Source: Vulcanimicrobiota bacterium
Lineage (GTDB): Bacteria > Vulcanimicrobiota > Vulcanimicrobiia > Vulcanimicrobiales > Vulcanimicrobiaceae
Direction of reading: 5' to 3'
Assembly: GCA_030038335.1 (NCBI GenBank)
Contig: JASHPC010000126.1
Span: forward strand, 1-17,514
Length of the DNA: 17,514 nucleotides
Part shown: positions 1 to 6,858 of the stretch, piece after piece
Numbering within the stretch: position 1 is the stretch's first letter
How the letters are laid out: every line of letters begins with the position of its first letter
Position numbers and translations under genes: made by a program
Notes under the pieces: model-generated
Seen by the model: the letters and a program-made list of their open reading frames with translations, nothing else
Told to the model about the DNA's origin: nothing
The model's database searches: none

Positions 1-4
1 GAGC

Positions 5-790
5 TTGACGTATGCACTCTTCAGCCGACGCGTCCTCGATATTAGCTTCGTGCTCAATCGTGCCGCGATCTTCTCCGTTGTTTCAGTCGTCATCGTCGGG
101 ATATTCGTCCTAGCGGAATGGCTGCTCAGTGGGTGGATGGCGAATGCGAACCGGTCAGCGAACATCATTGTTTTGGGTATACTCGCGCTTCTATTGGGAC
201 TAGGGATTCGGTTCGTGCATCGACGCGTTGAGAGTGTCGTGGATCAGCTGCTTTTTCGAAAGCGGCGGGAAGATATCGAGGCGATTCGCCGGGTCACGCT
301 GGAGGCCCCGTACATGAGCGACAGAGACATTATGCTCGCACGTGTACGACGCGTTTTAGAAGAACATGGGGGCGCTGCGTTCGCACAGTTCCTTATTGAC
401 GAGGGACTCGGACGCTACGGCGACGTCGATACAGATGATCCGGCCCTCGTGAGCCTTCGTGCTCGGCACGAACCCATCGATCTCCACGGAGTCGAAACCG
501 CAGTGTCGGGAGAACGCGCGTATCCGATGGCCGCGCGCGGTCGCCTCGTCGGGGTGCTCGTCGTCGGGCCGAAGCGTTCGGGCGAAGCATACGCTCCCGA
601 CGAAGATCATGCTCTAACCTTGTTAGCGCAAAGCCTGGGTGGAACGCTCGACGTGTTGTCATCGAAGGCTTCGTCGGGGCCGAGTGACGTCATCGAGCGG
701 CTTGACGCGATCGCTCGTATGCTGTCCTCGCTCTGCGCATTACTTGAGCGTACCGACGAAGCTATCGCCGTCGCGAATCCCGAGCATTAG
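5..790 (+). CDS. Membrane protein with GAF-like C-terminal region, 5' end cut by the window
   Basis: This is the C-terminal part of a larger protein. The frame is open to the left edge of the window, so the TTG at position 5 is only the first usable codon, not a credible start. Two hydrophobic segments are visible (about residues 20-42 and 53-69). A basic juxtamembrane stretch follows (RRVESVVDQLLFRKRRED, residues 73-90), then a roughly 140-residue soluble region resembling a GAF sensor domain, with the strand pattern YPMAARGRLVGVLVVGPK (171-188). No histidine-kinase, GGDEF or output domain follows, so the soluble domain would end the protein. The layout (membrane helices, FRKR linker, GAF) recalls a protein type common in Eremiobacterota; that is recollection, not a search. 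The ligand and role are unknown. The last 51 bases overlap the 3' end of the convergent TonB-C gene. Confidence 0.75.
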   Translation: MTYALFSRRVLDISFVLNRAAIFSVVSVVIVGIFVLAEWLLSGWMANANRSANIIVLGILALLLGLGIRFVHRRVESVVDQLLFRKRREDIEAIRRVTLEAPYMSDRDIMLARVRRVLEEHGGAAFAQFLIDEGLGRYGDVDTDDPALVSLRARHEPIDLHGVETAVSGERAYPMAARGRLVGVLVVGPKRSGEAYAPDEDHALTLLAQSLGGTLDVLSSKASSGPSDVIERLDAIARMLSSLCALLERTDEAIAVANPEH

Positions 791-1150
791 CGCCCGGTAG
801 GCCGTAGTCAAGTCAAGTCTGAGGAGATATGAGCCCGTCACTGGCTTGCACTCTCTCATGGCGGGGGAATACGTGGATGTTCGGGCTACGCGCAAGGCCT
901 CGCGGTCGATAGCGCCGTTGCCAGAGCTGTGTTCGATACGCGCGCTCTCCAAGGCTCCTCCGGGCGAGATAGTCACCAGAACACGAACCTCCACGAGATC
1001 GCCGCTAGGAATGAACGTGACACCATTTTCCGGGCGAGCTTGGTTCAGCACGCGAGCGTTTCTGTTCGGAACAGGACAACTGCTCGCCTTAGGAGAGTGC
1101 TGCGGAGTCGTGCTGCTATTGAGTGCGAGCAGTAAGGCTAGCAACGTCAT
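740..1150 (-). CDS. Small exported TonB C-terminal domain protein
   Basis: A 136-residue protein. The N-terminus has a short hydrophobic run (TLLALLLAL, residues 2-10) that could be a signal peptide or weak anchor. Residues 50-113 match the TonB C-terminal fold: VEVRVLVTISPGGALESARI, a SSGNGAIDREAL helix, then YSPAMRECKPVTGSYLLRLDL. In the family this domain contacts the TonB box of outer-membrane receptors. Two cysteines, C25 and C101, could form a disulfide. A good ribosome binding site (GGAGAAG, 8 nt upstream) supports the ATG at 1150. The linker between N-terminus and domain is only about 40 residues and lacks the long proline-rich spacer of classical TonB, so energy transduction across the periplasm is doubtful. 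It may act as a soluble periplasmic domain. It diverges from the toxin-antitoxin pair and overlaps the left-edge gene tail to tail. Confidence 0.75.
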   Translation of the reverse strand: MTLLALLLALNSSTTPQHSPKASSCPVPNRNARVLNQARPENGVTFIPSGDLVEVRVLVTISPGGALESARIEHSSGNGAIDREALRVARTSTYSPAMRECKPVTGSYLLRLDLTTAYRALMLGIRDGDSFVGTLK

Positions 1151-1158
1151 GTAGGATT

Positions 1159-1165
1159 CTTCTCC
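1159..1165 (-). promoter_or_regulatory. Ribosome binding site of the TonB-C gene
   Basis: GGAGAAG read on the minus strand, 8 nt before the ATG at 1150. It is one of the few clear Shine-Dalgarno sites in the window and fixes the start of the TonB-C gene. Confidence 0.7.
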
Positions 1166-1199
1166 ATGAGCGCGCGAACGGACCCTCGAGTTCTAGGAA

Positions 1200-1224
1200 T
1201 GCAGGTACCTTGCAGGTTCCTGCA
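1200..1224 (+). promoter_or_regulatory. Tandem 11-bp repeat, candidate operator of the Xre antitoxin
   Basis: TGCAGGTACCT (1200-1210) is followed directly by TGCAGGTTCCT (1211-1221), one mismatch apart, and then GCA. The first unit contains the perfect palindrome AGGTACCT; the second, with the trailing GCA, forms TGCAGG-TT-CCTGCA. The 11-bp period is about one helical turn, so two dimers could bind on the same face. The repeat covers the likely -35 box of the antitoxin gene. Autoregulation by the antitoxin HTH is normal for RES-Xre modules; assigning it to this site is inference. Confidence 0.55.
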
Positions 1225-1238
1225 CACGATGATATACT
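1210..1238 (+). promoter_or_regulatory. Sigma-70-type promoter of the toxin-antitoxin operon
   Basis: The -35 element is TTGCAG (1210-1215), then a 17-bp spacer, then the -10 element TATACT (1233-1238). Expected transcription start is about 1244-1246, on or beside the GTG (1243) and TTG (1246) codons that open the antitoxin frame. This predicts a leaderless mRNA. The -35 box lies inside the tandem 11-bp repeat. Confidence 0.6.
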
Positions 1239-1242
1239 TGGT

Positions 1243-1587
1243 GTGTTGCCAACCCTGCACCGAGAGACGTCACACCGACTCGATCGCATACGCGATGTGT
1301 TCGGCCTTAGCGAGCACGAGCTTGCGTCGCTCTTCGGCGTTCAGCGGCAATCCGTAACCGAATGGCGCGAGAAAGGGCTGCCGGCTGCGCGCGTCGCCAG
1401 CGTCGAGCGCCTGGTCGACCTTGCCGACGTCCTCGCAAGGGAAGTCATCAACACGCGTATTCCCCAGATCGTGCGCACGCCGGACGCGTGGCTCGGCGAG
1501 AGGACGATTCTCGATACGATCAAAGCTGACGGGCCTGAAGCGGTGTACGCCTACCTTCATCGGCTGTTCTCATACGATAACGCCTGA
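1243..1587 (+). CDS. Xre/MbcA/ParS-type antitoxin of a RES toxin system
   Basis: A 114-residue protein when started at the GTG at 1243. The open frame runs back to 1123, but that extension crosses the promoter and the divergent TonB-C start and looks non-coding. Residues 14-50 form an Xre-like helix-turn-helix (FGLSEHELASLFGVQRQSVT). Residues 75-112 match the MbcA/ParS toxin-binding region (TPDAWLGERTILDTIKADG, then VYAYLHRLF). In the family this part blocks the RES toxin active site while the HTH represses the operon. There is no Shine-Dalgarno; the -10 box is only 4 nt upstream of the GTG, or 7 nt upstream of the next in-frame TTG (1246), so a leaderless start at either codon is likely. The stop overlaps the toxin start in TGATG, implying translational coupling. 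Confidence 0.85.
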   Translation: MLPTLHRETSHRLDRIRDVFGLSEHELASLFGVQRQSVTEWREKGLPAARVASVERLVDLADVLAREVINTRIPQIVRTPDAWLGERTILDTIKADGPEAVYAYLHRLFSYDNA

Positions 1588-2129
1588 TGAAGTCGCTTGC
1601 ACGCGGCGGGACCTACTATCGCGTCTTCAAACCCGGTTGGAGCGACCCGCTGGATACCAAATACGCGAAGCAATCGAAACAGAGTCGCTGGAATCCGCCG
1701 GGAGAGTTCGGTGCGCTCTATCTCAATCGAAACCTTGAAGTCGCCGCGGCGAACGCACGTAAACAACACGCGCGTCGTGCCATCGGACTCTTCGATCTCA
1801 AGCCTGAAAAGCGGCCCTCGCTTCTTCAAGTTAGCGTTTCAGAATCGCGGGTTCTCGACGCGGTCACGGTCGCCGGAGTGGCCGCGTTGAGGCTGCCAAA
1901 GTCGTATCCACTCGGTGTTTCGGTCGAGCGTTGCTGGCCAATCGCAAGGCGGGCGTACGACGATGCGAAGCTTTCGGGCGTTTCCTATCGCTCCGCTGCC
2001 GAATGCACGGAGACGTCATGGCTCGGCGAAGAGTTAGCATGGTTCGACCGCTCTCCACGTTTGCGGGAGAACGGTCCGCGCCGACCGTTCAACGCGTGGT
2101 ATCCGGACGTGTACCCGAAAGGTCGGTAA
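1587..2129 (+). CDS. RES-domain toxin (NAD+-degrading family)
   Basis: A 180-residue RES-domain protein (PF08808 type). The motifs are in the expected order: YYRVF (10-14), the SRWNPPGEFGALYL block (33-46), an acidic helix beginning LEVAAANAR (50-58), and GVSYRSAAE (131-139). By family knowledge, conserved Arg, Tyr, Glu and Ser residues line an NAD-binding pocket; R34, Y45, E51 and S136 are the probable equivalents. Characterised RES toxins deplete NAD+, by phosphorolysis in mycobacterial MbcT, which stops growth. All visible key residues are present and the frame is intact, so the toxin is probably active. The ATG at 1587 shares one base with the antitoxin TGA, a coupling typical of such pairs. 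Direct enzymatic identity (phosphorylase or hydrolase) cannot be decided from sequence. Confidence 0.88.
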   Translation: MKSLARGGTYYRVFKPGWSDPLDTKYAKQSKQSRWNPPGEFGALYLNRNLEVAAANARKQHARRAIGLFDLKPEKRPSLLQVSVSESRVLDAVTVAGVAALRLPKSYPLGVSVERCWPIARRAYDDAKLSGVSYRSAAECTETSWLGEELAWFDRSPRLRENGPRRPFNAWYPDVYPKGR

Positions 2130-2181
2130 ACCTTCCGTAAAGCCCCTCTGAGAAGCGCGTTCGCCGCCGAAGCTTAAGGAT

Positions 2182-3567
2182 ATGACGGGCTCGGAGCCGG
2201 AGATGATGCATCTGCCGGCGGCGCGGCCGCGCGCGCCGCTTGCTGCGTACCAGTTGGGATCGTGTGCGACTCCGGACGAAGCGCGCCGTTTCGTCGCGGT
2301 CGTTTCCTCCGATCGCACGGTGATGGCGACGCTCAAATGCGAGCACCGCGGCTTCTTTTCGTGCGACTTCATTGCGAAGGTCGTCAACGACTCCGACGAA
2401 GAGCTTTCGTGTTCGATAACGGGATGGACGCATGGCGGCAGCCTTCCTTTAGAGCCTGGATACTTCTGGATCAAGCCGCAATCGCTGGCGCAAATTCCGA
2501 TTCGCGCGCCCCTGCGGCTGCCTCACCGTTTTCGCACGGTTTCGCTCCACGTGCAGAATCGCACGCTTCGCGCCACGGCTGAGGCCGAAGTCCCTGCGCC
2601 GTTCGTTTTACGAATCGCGGCTGCCGTCGTGGCGTCGGCGGCACTGGCGATAGGGACATTCTTTACCTGGCATGCGACGATGCCGACGATCTCCGCATAC
2701 ACGCTGCCGTCGCAGGTCGCTGCCGGCGACCGCGTCATTGCATCGTACTCGTACTCCGGTTTTGGAACGGCCGAGTACGACGTTACCCGCGGCGGCGAGC
2801 ACGTCGCCGGTGGAGTTCTCACGAAGCAGCAGGGTACGTTTTCGTTTCCCACGACTCAAGCTCCGCATACGTACCACGTCGCGCTTTCCGTCGTGGGCCC
2901 GCTCGCGACGGCGCGGCGTCAACTGGCGACTGACGCGATCGTGTTCTCGACGCGCAGCTCGCTTTCGATTGGAGCGCTGCAGCCCGATCCGAGCGTCGTG
3001 CGCAGCGGTGAAACGATTACCGTGCGATACGTGACCAATGCAAAGCACGGGTACGTGACGCTCTTCGACGCCACGAACATCCCGCTGGAGCGTGCCGCGT
3101 ACACGCAAGCAGGCATCTCGACGTTAAAGGCTCCGGACGTCGATATTCCAACGCAATATCGCGTCCAGCTCGACGTCGGACGTGGCGCGAACCGAGCGAG
3201 CGCATCCGCGGGCTTGCTCGTCTTGCCGAAAGAAGACGCCGGCGTGCCGGCAATTAACGGAGTGCTCTCCGTTTCACAAGTCTTCCGCGCCCCAGATGCC
3301 GTCCTCGCCGCCGCGCCGTTCTCGGTTCGGATGCTGCGCCATCCTTCGAATCTGCGGCTGACTTTCGAAGACGCCGGCGGTACGCCGCTCTCTTCGCAAG
3401 CGGTTCCGAACGGCCAATCCGTCGTTCACTTTCAAGCGCCCGACATCTCGCAGGACACCGCGTACATCATCGTCGCGTCATTCTCGCGAGGGAGCGTCGA
3501 TCAGGTTCTGCTGCGGCACGTGCTCGTTCGCGCCCGGTCGGCAGGGCTGTCCGCGCCAGGAGAGTAA
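2182..3567 (+). CDS. One-pass membrane protein with three tandem beta-sandwich-like repeats
   Basis: I do not recognise a named family. The 461-residue protein has a soluble N-terminal part (1-140), a single transmembrane segment (141-163, FVLRIAAAVVASAALAIGTF) and about 300 residues beyond it. There is no signal peptide, so the N-terminal part should be cytoplasmic and the rest periplasmic. The N-part carries C28, C53, H55, C61 and C77, a possible metal or redox cluster. The C-part holds three degenerate repeats (about 168-256, 257-348, 356-450). Each ends with the same beta pattern: FSFPTTQAPHTYHVALSV, LKAPDVDIPTQYRVQLDV and VHFQAPDISQDTAYIIVASF. An Ig-like adhesion or scaffold role is inference. 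AAGGA sits only 1 nt before the ATG at 2182; the ATGs at 2203 and 2206 have GGAG at better spacing and may be the true start. A hairpin terminator follows. Confidence 0.7.
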   Translation: MTGSEPEMMHLPAARPRAPLAAYQLGSCATPDEARRFVAVVSSDRTVMATLKCEHRGFFSCDFIAKVVNDSDEELSCSITGWTHGGSLPLEPGYFWIKPQSLAQIPIRAPLRLPHRFRTVSLHVQNRTLRATAEAEVPAPFVLRIAAAVVASAALAIGTFFTWHATMPTISAYTLPSQVAAGDRVIASYSYSGFGTAEYDVTRGGEHVAGGVLTKQQGTFSFPTTQAPHTYHVALSVVGPLATARRQLATDAIVFSTRSSLSIGALQPDPSVVRSGETITVRYVTNAKHGYVTLFDATNIPLERAAYTQAGISTLKAPDVDIPTQYRVQLDVGRGANRASASAGLLVLPKEDAGVPAINGVLSVSQVFRAPDAVLAAAPFSVRMLRHPSNLRLTFEDAGGTPLSSQAVPNGQSVVHFQAPDISQDTAYIIVASFSRGSVDQVLLRHVLVRARSAGLSAPGE

Positions 3568-3576
3568 CGTAGCAGG

Positions 3577-3598
3577 ACCCGGCTGCTGGCCGGGTTTT
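3577..3598 (+). terminator. Rho-independent terminator-like hairpin touching the etfB start
   Basis: ACCCGGC (3577-3583), loop TGCTG, GCCGGGT (3589-3595), then the rest of a TTTT run ending at 3598. It has a 7-bp G+C-rich stem and a short U-tract, 10 nt after the stop of the membrane-protein gene. The T-run ends two bases before the etfB ATG at 3601, so the element could end the upstream transcript, or fold in the etfB leader and limit its translation. Confidence 0.65.
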
Positions 3599-3600
3599 GC

Positions 3601-4377
3601 ATGAAAATCGTCGTTACCGTCAAGCTCGTCCCGGATCTCAACGCCCCCAAGAGCATCGATTCCGCGACGAAACGGCTCGTGCGCGCGGGTATCGAGCCCG
3701 TGCTGAATCCATACGACGAATACGCGCTCGAAGCCGCATTGCAGCTCAAGGACCGCCTTGGTGCGGAGACGACGGTCACGCTCCTTTCGATGATTCCCGC
3801 TTCACAGAAAGAGACGCTGCGTAAGGCACTCGCGATGGGGGCCGACGATGCCGTCGTCATTTCCGACGCAGCGCTCGAAGGCAGCGACGTTTCGATGACG
3901 TCGTCCGCGCTCGCGCTCGCTCTGAAAAAAATCGGTTTCGACCTCGTCATCTGCGGTGGACTTGCCGACGACGGCTCTACGGGCGGCGTTCCGGGCGCCG
4001 TTGCCGAGCGCCTCGGCATTGCGGGGCTGACGAATGCGCGCAAGCTCGAGATCGAGAACGGCAATGTGAAAGCGCAACGCGAGACGGATACGGGATATCA
4101 AGTCGTGAGCGTCGCTCTGCCGGCGCTCGTAAGCGTGACGATGGCTGTTGGTGAGCCGCGATACGCGTCGCTCAAAGGCATCATGAACGCGAAGAAAAAG
4201 TCGATCGCCCTTCTCTCGGCGGCCGATATCGGCTATGCGAACGCCGCGCCGAAGACGGAACTGCTTCGTTTTGCTCCTCCCCCAGGGCGCACGAAGGCGC
4301 GAATCGTCGAAGCGCACGACGGGGCGGAAGGCGCGCGCGTCATCTTCGACTTCCTGCGCGAGAGGAAGCTCGTCTGA
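3601..4377 (+). CDS. etfB: Electron transfer flavoprotein beta subunit
   Basis: A 258-residue protein, the usual size for EtfB. It starts in canonical style (MKIVVTVKLVPDLNAP) and has the nucleotide-binding core LVICGGLADDGSTGGVPGAV (115-134), a family region that holds AMP or, in bifurcating ETFs, a second FAD. It also has the family signature GEPRYASLKGIMNAKKK (184-200), whose L191-K200 stretch corresponds to the recognition loop that docks on acyl-CoA dehydrogenases. With EtfA it carries electrons from flavin dehydrogenases to the quinone pool. No dehydrogenase or ETF:quinone oxidoreductase is in the window. The standard start is certain from homology, yet no normal Shine-Dalgarno precedes it; the terminator-like hairpin takes that place. 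Its TGA overlaps the etfA ATG in TGATG. Confidence 0.95.
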   Translation: MKIVVTVKLVPDLNAPKSIDSATKRLVRAGIEPVLNPYDEYALEAALQLKDRLGAETTVTLLSMIPASQKETLRKALAMGADDAVVISDAALEGSDVSMTSSALALALKKIGFDLVICGGLADDGSTGGVPGAVAERLGIAGLTNARKLEIENGNVKAQRETDTGYQVVSVALPALVSVTMAVGEPRYASLKGIMNAKKKSIALLSAADIGYANAAPKTELLRFAPPPGRTKARIVEAHDGAEGARVIFDFLRERKLV

Positions 4378-5345
4378 TGAAGCACGTTCTCGTCGTCGTC
4401 GAGCACCGTAAGGGGCAGACGCGTAAAGTTACGTACGAGCTTGCGACGGAGGCGCGAGCGCTCGCCGACCAGCTCGGCGGCACCGCCCACGCCATCGTCC
4501 TGGGCGCAGGCGCTCAGACGCTCGCGGAGAGTCTCGCGACCTATCCTCTCGACGTCGTGCACGTTGCAGAGGATGCTGACGTCGACGCCTATCTCATCGA
4601 CCCAACGATCGATTACGTCGAGGCCGCCGCACGCTCCATCGGGTCGTGCGCCGTGCTCGTTCCGAACACGATGTTCGGTCGCGACGTCGCAAGCCGGCTC
4701 ATCGCGCGTCTGGACGCGGGGATGATCGCCGATGTTACGGGATTCGACGTCGACGGCGAGCGACTCGCATGCATCGCTCCGAAACTCGGCGGCGCGACGA
4801 TCACCACCTGCGCGTTCGTGAACTGCGATTATGCAGTCGCGACGGTGCGTCCGAACGCTTTCTCGGCGCAGACCAGCGGAAGTGGCGCGCGCATCGAGGC
4901 ATTGCAGAAACCGCCGGACCGCACGTACGCTATGCGCGTCGAGAGCGAGGTGGAAGAGGCATCGGGTGAGATCGGCCTCGAGGAAGCTCCGGTCGTCGTC
5001 AGCGGCGGACGTGGTCTCGGAGGCCCCGAACCGTTCACGACGCTGCTCAAACCGCTCGCCGATGCGCTCGGCGGCGCTGTCGGCGCTTCGCGCGCCGCAG
5101 CCGACGCCGGCTGGGTGCCCTACAGCCTGCAAATCGGTCAGACGGGAAAGACCGTCAGCCCGAAACTCTATATCGCCGTTGGAATTTCCGGAGCGATCCA
5201 ACATAAAGTTGGCATGCGCTCGGCAGGAACCATCATCGCCGTCAACAAGGACGCAACCGCCCCGATTTCCGAGTTCTCCGATCTCGTCGTTGCGGGCGAT
5301 GCATTTGCAATTATCCCTGAGCTCACCAAACTGGTGCAAACGTGA
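4377..5345 (+). CDS. etfA: Electron transfer flavoprotein alpha subunit
   Basis: A 322-residue EtfA with the two expected parts. The N-terminal domain (1-190) opens MKHVLVVVEHRKGQTRKV. The C-terminal FAD-binding domain includes VVVSGGRGLGGPEPF (206-220), AAADAGWVPYSLQIGQTGKT (240-259), SPKLYIAVGISGAIQHKVGM (261-280) and IIAVNKDATAPISEFSDL (286-303). All family FAD-contact motifs look intact. It forms a heterodimer with EtfB in the cytoplasm and passes electrons to the respiratory chain. Translation is coupled on both sides: TGATG with etfB, and a GTGA overlap with the following TPR gene. That coupling places the exported TPR protein in the same transcript. Confidence 0.95.
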   Translation: MKHVLVVVEHRKGQTRKVTYELATEARALADQLGGTAHAIVLGAGAQTLAESLATYPLDVVHVAEDADVDAYLIDPTIDYVEAAARSIGSCAVLVPNTMFGRDVASRLIARLDAGMIADVTGFDVDGERLACIAPKLGGATITTCAFVNCDYAVATVRPNAFSAQTSGSGARIEALQKPPDRTYAMRVESEVEEASGEIGLEEAPVVVSGGRGLGGPEPFTTLLKPLADALGGAVGASRAAADAGWVPYSLQIGQTGKTVSPKLYIAVGISGAIQHKVGMRSAGTIIAVNKDATAPISEFSDLVVAGDAFAIIPELTKLVQT

Positions 5346-6847
5346 AACGTCTTCTTTTCCCAATCGTTGTCATTCTCGCAGCGCTCGTCGCCTTTGCAAG
5401 CACGACGCCGCACGCGATCGCGCGTCGCGGGCCTGCTGCGTCTCCGTCGCCTTCACCGACGACGGTGCCCCTCCCGACGGCAACGCCGGAGCCGCCGAAC
5501 ATCGCAATTCCGCGCCTTCAGGCGCGTATCAAGGCAAATCCGAACGACCAAGAGGCGATGACGGAGCTTGCGGGCGAGTATCTGACGATCAACCGGCCCG
5601 ATCTCACTCTGCCGCTCACGCAGCACCTGTTGCAAGCAGGGGACAAGACCGCGCAGGTCTATTTTCTTGACGGCTACGCGCAGCAGGCGCAGGGACAACT
5701 GCAAAACGCAATCGTGGATTTGGAGCAAGCGTCGACGATCGATCCCACGAACGTCGCCGTTCTCGGAAACCTTGCAAATCTCTATCTCTCGATCGATCGA
5801 CCGAGTGACGCGGAGCGCGTTGCGAATCGGGCCGTAACGTTCAACAAGGACGTACCCGATGCATACGTCTCGCTCGGCTCCGTCTATAGCGCAGAATCGC
5901 ATTATGACGACGCGCGCATTCAGTTCGAAAAGGCGTTTGCGCTCGACAAGACGAGCACGAAGCCGCTCTTTGCGATCGCGCAAACGTACATAGCGCAGAA
6001 CAACATCCCTATGGCGCTGCAGACCCTCGACCGTGTGCTCGCAGTCGATCCCCAAAGCGTCGACGCACTCGTCGCGAAAGCGAATCTCTACGGAAGACAA
6101 AAGGACGACGCGCACGCTCTCGAGGCCTTTGACGACGCGGTCGTTGCGGCGCCGACGGACGAGCAAAAAGTCGCGATCTCGGTGCAGAAGGCGGAGTATC
6201 TTTCGAGCGAGCACAAGGACGATCAGGCCTTGGCGATCTATCAGAGCTTGCTGCAGAAATACCCCGACGTAGCGCTCTCCTACGTCGCGTACGGCGCGTA
6301 TCTCGCGAGCGAGAGGCATCAGCTCGCGCAAGGCGTCGCTCAGTGGCAGAAGGCGCTGTCGGTCGATCCCGACAACGAGGACGCGCTGCGCGACCTAGGC
6401 GAGTACGAGCTCCAGCAGAACCATCCCGACCTCGCCCTCACGTATCTCAAACATCTCGTTGACGTCGCGCCGAGTGCCGACGGCTATGAGTTGCTGGGTG
6501 CAGCCGACAATCGTCTTCACAAGTTCGCTGATCAGCGACAAGCCTGTAGTATGAGCTTCGGCATCAAACGCTCGCCGGAGACGCTGGGTTGCATCGCCGG
6601 AGCGGATTTTGCTCTGCACAACTACAAGGAAGCGACGCAGATATTCGACGTCCTCGACGTGGCGGCGCGCGGCTATCTCGATCAGAACCCGCAGCTTCTC
6701 TTCGTGGCGGCGAAGTCGTATGCCGCGAGTCATCAGCGCGGCAAAGCGATTGCCGCCTACCATCGGCTTCTCGCCGAGATGCAGCACGGCACGAAGGCGT
6801 ATAAGACGGTGCAGAAGGCGCTCGCGGACCTGAACCGCACGCACTGA
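5342..6847 (+). CDS. Exported TPR-repeat protein
   Basis: A 501-residue protein starting at GTG 5342, overlapping the etfA stop by 4 nt. Residues 1-25 form a signal peptide (KRLLFPIVVILAALVAFA core). Then comes a proline/serine/threonine-rich linker (31-52, SPSPSPTTVPLPTATPEPP) and roughly ten tetratricopeptide repeats from about 69 to 485. Good examples are the helix pairs at 172-205 (AYVSLGSVYSAESHYDDARI), 206-239 and 312-345 (QGVAQWQKALSVDPDNEDAL). Two cysteines (C402, C417) lie in a less regular section. TPR arrays bind proteins, so this is likely an envelope scaffold or assembly factor. No partner is evident from sequence, and the coupling to etfA is unexplained. Only the class is certain, not the role. 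Confidence 0.85.
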   Translation: MKRLLFPIVVILAALVAFASTTPHAIARRGPAASPSPSPTTVPLPTATPEPPNIAIPRLQARIKANPNDQEAMTELAGEYLTINRPDLTLPLTQHLLQAGDKTAQVYFLDGYAQQAQGQLQNAIVDLEQASTIDPTNVAVLGNLANLYLSIDRPSDAERVANRAVTFNKDVPDAYVSLGSVYSAESHYDDARIQFEKAFALDKTSTKPLFAIAQTYIAQNNIPMALQTLDRVLAVDPQSVDALVAKANLYGRQKDDAHALEAFDDAVVAAPTDEQKVAISVQKAEYLSSEHKDDQALAIYQSLLQKYPDVALSYVAYGAYLASERHQLAQGVAQWQKALSVDPDNEDALRDLGEYELQQNHPDLALTYLKHLVDVAPSADGYELLGAADNRLHKFADQRQACSMSFGIKRSPETLGCIAGADFALHNYKEATQIFDVLDVAARGYLDQNPQLLFVAAKSYAASHQRGKAIAAYHRLLAEMQHGTKAYKTVQKALADLNRTH

Positions 6848-6858
6848 CGTCAAGCTCC

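Noticed and set aside
1123..1242. N-terminal extension of the antitoxin frame
   Set aside because: It would cross the divergent TonB-C start, the 11-bp repeats and the promoter, and has no family similarity; the start at 1243 or 1246 fits the antitoxin length.
5324..5336. CACCA-AAC-TGGTG stem before the GTG of the TPR gene
   Set aside because: Only 5 bp and fully inside the etfA coding sequence; likely chance, so not counted with the stems before etfB, sigma and sco.
4233..5363. 376-codon minus-strand open frame opposite etfA
   Set aside because: It lies opposite the fully convincing etfB/etfA genes, is rich in Arg, Asp and Glu without domain pattern, and reflects third-position G+C bias of the real genes.
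5453..6331. 292-codon minus-strand open frame opposite the TPR gene
   Set aside because: Its sequence is Arg- and Val-rich without motifs; the opposite strand has clear TPR repeats.
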